The translations under genes were made by a program, and so were the position numbers. A model generated the notes under the pieces. That model made no database searches, was not told where the DNA came from, and was given only the letters and a program-made list of their open reading frames with translations. From Paramecium sonneborni (Eukaryota; Ciliophora; Oligohymenophorea; Peniculida; Parameciidae), in contig CAJJDN010000073.1 of NCBI GenBank assembly GCA_905182985.1, positions 8,327 to 72,326 on the forward strand: a stretch of DNA of 64,000 bases, in the 5' to 3' direction. Shown in pieces: positions 53,492 through 64,000 of this stretch. Every line of letters begins with the position of its first letter. Position 1 is the stretch's first letter.

Positions 53492-55909
53492 ATTTCTAAA
53501 AATTGAATGAATATACAATTTATTCTGATTTTTTTCTATCATTATTAATTTAATTCTAGAAAAAAACTTATTTTATAACCAAACACACTCTGCATGATTG
53601 TAATTATAACTAAGAAATAGTTTACATCTAAATTTATTAATCTCTCATTATTATTACAATTAAAAAAAAATCTAAATATATTAGCTTAACTTTTTTAGCA
53701 ATGCTTTAACTATTTATTGAAATCTCTTCATTTTAAAAATTATTTAATTTAAATCAAGACATAAAATTGAGGTTTTCTATTTCAGATTTTCTCATTTATA
53801 GATATAATTAATAATTAATTCACATTTTATAAGAATATATTCTTATAAAATGTATATATGAGGAGATTCATCTTTTTTCTGGAATTTAAATTTTTATATA
53901 AATAGTATCATGAACGTTCTTCAAATTTATAATCGTTATTTTCTTAGTTTTCTTTATATTTATTATAAAAAATGGAATATCTAATTTTAGTGAATATAAA
54001 AATTATTATTTTTATTCTCCTCCCCTATATACTCATTTTAGGAATAAGCTAGTTGTATACCAACTAATTTATCTCTTACCCATAATTTTTTGATAGAAAG
54101 GAATTCTAATAAGAATTTATCATTTGAAATAATTCAGTTGATTCCAATTAATTATTTTTTTTTTTCTGCTTCAAAATAGATTCACTCAAAATATATCCAT
54201 CTTTTTGTAAATGAATTTTTTCTGAATTAAATTTTGGATTGTGTATGTACAAAAAATTATTGTATTAAAATTATTAATGAATATTGGTAAAGGAATAATA
54301 CTCTTATAACCAAAAATTCTTTGTTAATAGCTTTATATTATAACTTATTTAATTATGGAAAGATAAAATTTAGAATTAAAACTTAACTCTTAAAATCGAA
54401 AATTTTTTTTTAAATTTGAGACGAATGGAGTAATAACTGACAACGAAGTGAATTGAAATCAAAAAGTTTTTTGCTTTTATTTAATTTTCTATATAAAAAT
54501 ATTTTATTGCAAAATACTTTTACTAGTGGATTAATAATGATTATCTTAATAAATTTATGAAATTTGAATAAGATTTATTAATTTTTTGATTTACTAATGT
54601 ATTTTTTTAATTAAAAATACTATTTTATTTAGTATTACTCTTTAAAGTATTCGTTAGTTTCAATAATATTTTTTTAAAATATTAGATATTTTTAAAGGTT
54701 ATGATTGTTTTTTATAGTTTATAAAAAGCCTTTTTAAAAAATACTTTTTTATTCAAATTAATGATATTTAATAAAATTAAATAATATTTATAAAATTAAA
54801 AAAATAAATATTATAAAATAATAAATAGAATTTAATAATATGGCATGAAAAATATAAACAGATTTTAATGATATGTTTAAACAGTACTTTAAAGCATTTA
54901 CACAAGGCCTGATTTCCATAAACATGGTAGTAGACTTGAGTTTTGAATTTAACGAAACACGCAGCTTTTGATCTTTGTAATGATATGATTAACAATTTCC
55001 TTATCAAAAGAAATATTTTGAGGTAGTCCAAATCGTTTGATTTAAGAAAGCACACTTATTCAAACGTATATTTGGAAAATTTTTGTATTGAATTTTTCAC
55101 AATTTTATAGTAAACCACATGAAGATCCAGAAATCCATGTGTATATGGGGTTTTATGAGCATTATTCATTTGTAATAACTAAATAGATAATAGGTGTCTT
55201 TTTTTATTGTAAGTAAATTATTTATCATAAGAACAAAATTAAGTTTAATTAAGGCTTCTATATTTTACATCTTTGCAACTATTAGAAGAACTCCAAGTGA
55301 AATTAGCCTATACATTTTTTTTATAATCTCAAATCTTCACATGTCCGAAGCTAAAGCTAAAGAAATTGAACTAGAAAAATGATTTCCATTTCTATAAATA
55401 TTTATTATCTTCTTAAACAAAAAGGTTTTCATATTGCTTATTTTCTTATATTCTATATTATAAACAAAAATAATACAGTCTATATTATAATAACAACTTA
55501 ACATCAATAAATTGTAAACTTTCTAACCATACAATTAATAGCCTTTGAAAATACTATAATTTTATCTAAAGATTTTAGAAGACCCTTCTTACTTTTTTAA
55601 TAAAGTTCAATCAAATGAAATATCATAATAATTAATATTTATTTGAAAAACTAGAAAAAAATTAAATATTGATTTTGAAAAAATATTAAATAAATTAACT
55701 ATTCTAATTTATTAATAGAAATATAAAATTACATAAAATGAAGAGATTAAATATTTAAATTCTATTAAGCCTAAAATATATTTTAAAATGTTGTGATTCT
55801 CATTATAGCTTAAGTTAAGTTTTGATATGATTTTATAATTTGATTTTAATTATCTAGTTTGATTAATATAGACTTCCTTTTAATAATTATTATAATAAAT
55901 TTTGTTAAA
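53492..55909. other. Long intergenic stretch with a possible decayed fragment near 55090-55380
   Basis: About 2.4 kb, mostly low-complexity AT-rich DNA. From about 54900 to 55380 GC is locally higher and the + strand gives short protein-like pieces such as KPHEDPEIHVYMGFYEHYSF and MSEAKAKEIELEK. They are not connected in one frame and match no family I know. Either a gene remnant or chance. Confidence 0.35.
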
Positions 55910-58245
<2,336 letters not shown>

Positions 58246-58499
58246 TATATAATATAAGATATGATTTTTTAAAATAATTAAAAAAAAAAATATACTTAAT
58301 TTATGAGTCATACTATGTTTAATACATAGAATTAATTCATTTCTTGAACTAATAATTATAATTTTTATGGGGATACTATAGTTTAATATAATTTCTTAAA
58401 TTTAGTAAATTGTATGAATTATTAATTAATCATTTACATGTCTGAATAAATCATATAAGTTTGGCATAGTAAATATTATTTAATTTGTTCTATTTGGAA

Positions 58500-60279
58500 A
58501 TGAATGCTGCTAATTTAAATTTGGAGAGAGATTAGTATAAGGATTTGTTAAAATGTATTAAAGATGAATCTTAATAAAATGCTTTGAGATATTAAAGTAA
58601 CTCCCATTATAAATATGAGAAAAAAAGAAAAGAAAAAAATGAATCAGATCATAAAGTATAATTAGTCCTACCAAGCATAGAAAATAGTTCTTTGGAAGAT
58701 ATTTCATAACATTTTCATTCTGTAAGAAGAATTTAAGCAGGAGGATCTCATTAATTACAAGCAAATAAATCTTAACAAAATTTCATTTAATAGAGCTTTA
58801 TGGAATTAGAATAATGTAAAATGTCTCAGACAGTTAGAGATATAAAAATAAATGAAAAAAAAAATTAATGTAATCAACGTAAGGTACCACATAGAGAGGC
58901 ATTGACATTAAAATATTTAGAAAAATAATTAGGTATTTGTAGTACTCCAGAGAAATAATAATTACCATAGATTTAAAAGTAACATTAATCGAAAAGAAAA
59001 ATCACTGAAGATGAAGAGTAAAATGATTAATCAATTTTAACCTTTTTCGAGGAAACATTGAATTCCTATTCTTATGCTGTACCAAGTAGAAGAGAATCAA
59101 CATAAATAGCAATAGTTAGAGATAGAATGTATGTTTATGGAGGAATGAGTGGAGCTGGAATTACTAATGAAATGTGGTGGTTTGATTTAAGTATTAATTT
59201 TATAATTATTTTTAGAGAGATAAGAATGGTTTAATTATTGTTCAGATATCTAATTATTTATAACAAATCATTCAATGATAGTATGGAAAAATTATTTAAT
59301 TTTATTTGGAGGATCAGGATATTATGATCATAAAATGAAAATTCGAGAAGTCTTTTCAAAAATTGCATAATTTAATACTTTAACAAATCAATGGACTATT
59401 TCTTTAGAGTCTGTAGAGCCAAGACGAGAACATAAAGCATCAGTTCTCTTTGGAAAATTAATGGTTGTCACAGGAGGAATAGATTCAGCAGAAAAACTAT
59501 TAAATGACACTCTTGTATATTCGTTAGAATCAAAAAGATGGACGGGCTAGAAAATACTATTTGAAGAAGGAATAGCCTAACATGCTTAATGCACAGCTTA
59601 TGATTTTAAAAGAAACATTGAGACAGTATATATTTATGGAGGATAAACATCTAAGCTTGGTTCATTTCCTTTAATGAGAATGCTGTTTTTTGGGCCTCAT
59701 CCTATTGGATGGGAAAAGGTCTAAACAATAGGATTAGCACCAGATAGTAGATATAATCATACAATGGAGAATGTAGGAGAATATTTAATTTTACTTGGTG
59801 GAAGATCATAAGAAAGGAAAGAATACTAAAATGATATTTTTGTTTTAAATCTCTAAACTAGCATTTGGACTATTGCCTAAAGATAAGGCCTATAAACTAA
59901 AAGATGGAGTCATGCAAGCTGCGTTAATGGAACCAATATTTTATGCTTTGGTGGAATTGGGGAAAATACTTATTTACCTCCTCATATCTACTAAATTGAA
60001 ACTGACACATTAAAAATTAAAGGTAAAATTGTCGTCGTGAAACCACTTAGTGTTATTGATGAAGAATAAACCAATAATCATCATCATATGATCATTACTA
60101 GAGAACATGATTTCGATATGAAAAAACCATGTAAATTGGAAAAATTTAGAAAAACTCGTAAAATGTATGAATAAATTGTTACTTATTTACCTCTTCCACA
60201 ACTTAAAACTCCCAAAATGAGATATGATATTTTGATTCATTTTGTGAAAACCATATTGAAATAAATAGGCTACATTTGA
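58500..60279 (+). CDS. Kelch-repeat protein
   Basis: One 25 nt intron (59191-59215) gives 584 aa. The first ~200 residues are polar, Gln/Lys-rich and without a known domain. From about 59100 six Kelch repeats follow, with double-glycine motifs VYGGM, LFGGSG, VVTGG, IYGGQ, LLGGR and CFGGIG, each followed by a spaced aromatic pair (for example NQWTI, SIWTIA). They should fold as a six-bladed beta-propeller that binds a partner protein. There is no BTB, BACK or F-box domain, so a ubiquitin-ligase adaptor role is not supported. A C-terminal tail of about 80 aa has a His run and a basic patch. It lies 254 bp downstream of the kinase paralogue on the same strand and converges on the CDPK gene. ATG 58500 is the first start after the spacer. 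Confidence 0.9.
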
Positions 60280-60841
60280 TAAAACAATCATAAATTTATT
60301 TTATTAAATTATTTTGATGAAAATTTAAATAGGCTCATTCTCTATTTTTGATTTTAATAAATTCCAAAAACTTTTTCTTTTAAATTTACAATATTTGTTA
60401 GTAATACAATAGATAAATACGTATTCTCTACTTTTTAATTTGATCAATCATTACTTAATCATTATTTGTTTAAAATTAATTTATAACATAAGATTTTTCA
60501 AAATTGTATTTTTTAATTTAACAATATTTTTAATTTAAGAAAAATTAATAATAAACTTTCAGAAAATGAAAATATTAAAATAAATCTTTTAAGAAAATTT
60601 TTATGTGATTATGTTTAATATCTAAATACTTGTTGTATAATCTATTAATTTATATATTTATCAATATTAAAAAAAAATAATTACAAAATTTATTTTAAGC
60701 AAAGTTATTGAAAAAATAAAATCAATATAAATATATTTAAATAATATAAATAGATTTAAATAATATAAATATATATAATTATAATTGAAATTGTTTTTTA
60801 GATTTGAATTGAATTTTTAATATATGATAATGTGAATTTTA
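60280..60841. other. Convergent 3' spacer, nothing recognised
   Basis: About 560 bp between the stops of the Kelch (+) and CDPK (-) genes; extremely AT-rich, including a short tandem of an ATAT-rich 19-20 bp motif near 60725-60775. No gene. Confidence 0.6.
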
Positions 60842-62511
60842 TCAGTGATTATCTAAACTTTGTTTTTTTTTCCCAACTTCTTCACTGAGACTTGTCTAAA
60901 ATTCTTAGAAAGTAATTTCTCCATCACCATTTTCATCAAAAAAGTCAAAACAAGCAACTATTTCTTCTTAATTAATATTAGGTTCAATTCTTTTTAACAA
61001 CAATCCCATTTCATTTTTATCTAATCTCTGATCAGCAGATTTATCGAACTAATATAAATTATAAGTTGATACTTTTTTAAATAAATCTAATAAGTTGATT
61101 TTGTATTTTGAAATTGACAATTTTAATTTTTCAATAACATAATTAGCTCTTTCTTCAATAGAACCTGAAGTTTTTAATTAGTGTTACAAAATAGATAATT
61201 TTTTATGAGATCCACCATTTCTTTATTATTATTGAGCATTTCCATTTGTAATAATCTAAGAAATACTTATTAAGTATACCTGATTGTCTTCAAGCCATTT
61301 TTTAAATTCTTCAAATTCAATTTAATTGTTGCCATCATCATCGAATTTATTAAATATATATTCAATTTCTTCTCTTGTAATATCCTTATCTACTTTCATT
61401 AAGAACTTTCCTAATTCATTAACATCTAGAGCCTTATCTTTTGACATATCTAAATCAGCAAAGAGTTTATGAATATCTATTTTTTCTTTGCAAATCATCT
61501 ATCTAATATCATTAATTAAATATTATGCTCTATCTTCTAATTTGCTATTGCCCTTGATGAAATCCTTAGATATGATTTAAAAATCAATACAGTAAAGTAT
61601 TAGGAAACAGCTGGATGCTTATATATTTCTTCCCAAGATAATCTCTTATTTTCATCTGCTTATAAACATCCAATAATTAAATCCTGGGTCTCTTAAGAAA
61701 CTTAATTTTTATCAGTAAGGAATTTTAGAGGCTGAGTTTTAATATTTTTTAAGAGTTCTGCAGGAGATCTGGCAATCCAAGGTGCTTTTATGTATTGTGA
61801 TGATTCTTACTTTTTCCAAATAAGGCTTCATAAAATATGAATCCTATACTCCAAACATCAGTTTTAGAGTTATATCTTTTGTGATCCAAAATTTAAGGAC
61901 TCATATAAAGTGGAGTTCCAACCATTGAAGCCATCATAGTTTTCTTAAAATTATCTACACATTTAGCAAATCCAAAGTCTGCTAATTTATAGGTCTTCAT
62001 TATATTAAATAAATTACTTGTTTGTCTATCAAAATATTTGCAGGTTTAAGATCTCTATGTATAATACCATTTTTTATAAGTTATGTAAAACCATTAAGTA
62101 CATCAATTAAAAACTTAATTGCTTCTTTTTCTGAAAGTAATTTTCTTTTTTTTAAGTATCTATGTATTTAATTTATATATATTTACTCATCAAAATCACC
62201 TCCATCACAATACTCTTAAACAATATAATAGTTATTGTTAGTTTCCATAACATCTAACAAAGACACAATATTTGGACTCTTTAATTTTTGCATAATTTTA
62301 ATTTCCTAAATGAGTCCTTCTCTTAAATAATCATCTCTAATTAAATGTGAATAATAAATAATTACGAATTTATTACTGATTTACTCAACATTTTGATAGC
62401 TACCTTTTCTCCAGTTTTTTCATTAGTTCCTTTATAGACCTCAGCATAAGATCCTTATCCAATTCTATCTTTTACATTAAAAATATATTTGTCAATTCTT
62501 TTATCTGTCAT
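60842..62511 (-). CDS. Calcium-dependent protein kinase (CDPK) with four EF-hands
   Basis: Seven introns (62337-62365, 62160-62186, 61995-62017, 61785-61810, 61565-61590, 61256-61279, 61049-61072) give 496 aa. The kinase domain has the loop IGQGSYAEVY, Lys in VAIKML, HRDLKPANILID, ADFGFAK, GTPLYMSPQ and a normal C-lobe. A linker leads to four EF-hands with canonical calcium ligands: DMSKDKALDVNE, DDDGNNQIEFEE, DKSADQRLDKNE and DENGDGEITFQE. The P-loop, catalytic and calcium-binding residues are all present, so it should be an active calcium-switched Ser/Thr kinase. CDPKs occur in plants, apicomplexans and ciliates and govern motility, secretion and cell-cycle events. There is no myristoylation signal (MTDKR), so it is probably cytosolic. 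The last five codons are SLDNH. It starts 80 bp from the stop of the eL18 gene. Confidence 0.95.
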
Positions 62512-62590
62512 CAAATTAAATTATTTTTGATTTAATATAATTAAATAACATATTTATTTTTTTTAATGTTCTAATGTACTAAAAAAACAA

Positions 62591-63241
62591 TCATCTAGCA
62601 CCTTTTCCTTTTCTTGCAGTATGACTTACATAAGGTTTGGCATGTGATCCTGGTAAACCAGCAGCTCTTCCAAAATGTTTTAAGGCTTCTCTAACTTTTG
62701 GACCTCTTAACAAAATAGTACCAGTTCCTATAAATTATTGGTATTCTAACAATACCTGTTGGATTTTATTATGCCAATTAATCAAAAGTCAAAGTCTTTC
62801 CTCCCGCTGCCTAAATTCTCTTTCTTGCTGTTTCTGTGAATCTTAAAGCACAAACATTTAATTTTGGTACAGTAAGAAGACGAACACTAAAAAATGCTAG
62901 AGATTTCAATTATTACTCATCAGTCACTGTTCCTACAACTACTAGAGTTCTTGTTTTATCTTTAGCTGTATTTATTTATTTTACTAGTCTGCTAACACTT
63001 ATAGGATATCTTGCAGTTCTTGTTGATTAAAGTCTTCTCAATACAGTTGCATTAAATTGAGAATCTGTTCTTCTGGCTAAGAATTTGTATAACTAAACAA
63101 TATAATATTATTCTTTTACCTTTATTAACAATTTCAAATAAAGGTTTGTAGAAGTCACTTTTCTTCCTACATTCCTTTAAACTCTAGTCTTTTTATAAGC
63201 ATCTACTCCCTATTAAATACTTAGACTTGTTATGTTACCAT
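62591..63241 (-). CDS. RPL18: Large-subunit ribosomal protein eL18
   Basis: Four introns (63210-63238, 63093-63119, 62887-62916, 62728-62755) give 178 aa, close to the usual eL18 length of about 180-190. Diagnostic segments are [64 protein letters not shown] and [10 protein letters not shown]. It is a structural protein of the cytosolic 60S subunit. The first intron lies directly after the ATG plus no further base, so exon 1 codes for Met only. Flanking spacers are about 100 bp (upstream) and 80 bp (downstream). This is the firmest gene identification in the window and confirms both the genetic code and the intron rules used elsewhere. Confidence 0.98.
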
Positions 63242-63340
63242 TTTTCAAATTTTTATATCTTTATTTAATTTATGGTATATGAATTCAATTCATTCACTTT
63301 CATCAACCCATAAAAATATTAATTAATTTATTTAAAATAC

Positions 63341-63969
63341 TCATTTTTTAGATTTACCTTTTACTTATGCCATTTCAGGTATTTTTTGTTTTTTAGCTTC
63401 AGTTTTTCTTGAAGAAACTTTTTCAGCTGAATCTACTTTTTTCTCATCCTTTGACAAACAACTACCAACTCCACAATTTCCTTTATTCTTTCTTCTTTTT
63501 CCAACCATAAATAATGAACCAATTATTCCTAAATTAAAAATTATGTTAAGATATTCAGCTTATGCATCTCTACAATTAAATATTAGAAAATACACTTTAT
63601 TTAAATAAATCATAGGATTATGTGCAAATATTGTGATAATAATATTCAATAAAGCCAATAAACATCCAGCACCTTAAAATCCTAAAAAAACACCCAATCC
63701 TAAAAATATTTAAACACATCCAATAGTTTAAATTAAACATGGAATATGTTTAATGAAGTTTATTGGTTTCTAAAATCATTGGTATATATTACTAATAATT
63801 CTGCACAATCTAAGGAATTTCCTGTCACTTTTTAAACATATTCATAGAAGTATGGGTATCTTACATTTACAAATTAAACAAAAGGTTCAGTATCATTTAA
63901 TTGAGATAAGCCAACATTGATAAATAAAAGAGCTAACAAGACTCTGCCAATTAATCTTAAAATTTTCAT
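63341..63969 (-). CDS. Small four-helix membrane protein, DoxX-like
   Basis: One 23 nt intron (63770-63792) gives 201 aa. The N-terminal helix (RLIGRVLLALLFINVGLSQL) has the [RK]-x(2)-LALLF-x(2)-GLSKL look of the DoxX/SURF4 superfamily. Two hydrophobic segments around IFLGLGVFLGFQGAGCLLAL and LNIIITIFAHNP follow, then a fourth (LNIIFNLGIIGSLFMVG). The tail is about 60 aa, very Lys/Ser-rich, and cytosolic by the positive-inside rule, with Cys residues in KGNCGVGSCLS. Members elsewhere are integral membrane proteins of varied or unknown role; here only membrane location can be claimed. It lies on the same strand as eL18, 100 bp upstream of it, and its start is 31 bp from the right edge. Confidence 0.82.
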
Positions 63970-64000
63970 AAATTAAATATTTTATAAAATAGTATTAACA

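Noticed and set aside
62637..63030. Two + strand open frames over the eL18 gene
   Set aside because: Antisense shadows of the well-identified ribosomal protein gene.

Overview
The window reads as macronuclear DNA of a ciliate, most likely a Paramecium. It is very AT-rich. TAA and TAG lie in frame throughout every convincing gene (read as Gln) and only TGA ends them. The 46 introns I could place are 20-33 nt long, almost all GTA...AG, most often 23 nt. These traits together are typical of Paramecium; the genus is inferred, not tested by search. All coordinates, splice sites and translations were worked out by eye.

Layout. 1-2292 (-): a broken gene for a Cys-rich surface protein, followed by 3.5 kb without genes. 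5751-8242 (+): a tandem pseudokinase-kinase protein. 9339-13545 (+): a large type I membrane protein. 16622-25361 (-): a protein of about 2850 aa with signal peptide, Cys-rich region, probable beta-helix and multi-pass membrane C-terminus; its 3' end lies in a 1054 bp segment that occurs twice around a single N. 26830-31046 (-): an intact Cys-rich multi-pass surface protein related in layout to the broken one. 32686-33696 (-): a small TPR protein. 34966-44268 (+): an uninterrupted 9.3 kb gene for a 3100-aa NACHT NTPase with 19 WD40 repeats. 44411-46359: a second unmerged duplication (786 bp) around 377 N. 46732-49032 (-): a calpain-like protein lacking the catalytic His. 50442-53491 (+): a secreted protein of unknown family. 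55910-58245 (+): a second pseudokinase-kinase paralogue. 58500-60279 (+): a Kelch protein. 60842-62511 (-): a calcium-dependent protein kinase with four EF-hands. 62591-63241 (-): ribosomal protein eL18. 63341-63969 (-): a small DoxX-like membrane protein.

The right end (about 58-64 kb) is compact, with spacers of 80-560 bp and conserved genes. The left 55 kb is sparse and holds large, apparently fast-evolving families (surface proteins, NACHT-WD40, kinase paralogues), as in an accessory or subtelomeric region. No operon logic applies. The NACHT-WD40 protein and the pseudokinase-kinase pair are the best candidates for an unstudied signalling or self/non-self recognition system; that role is inference. 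No tRNA, rRNA, CRISPR array, telomere repeat or intact transposon was recognised.
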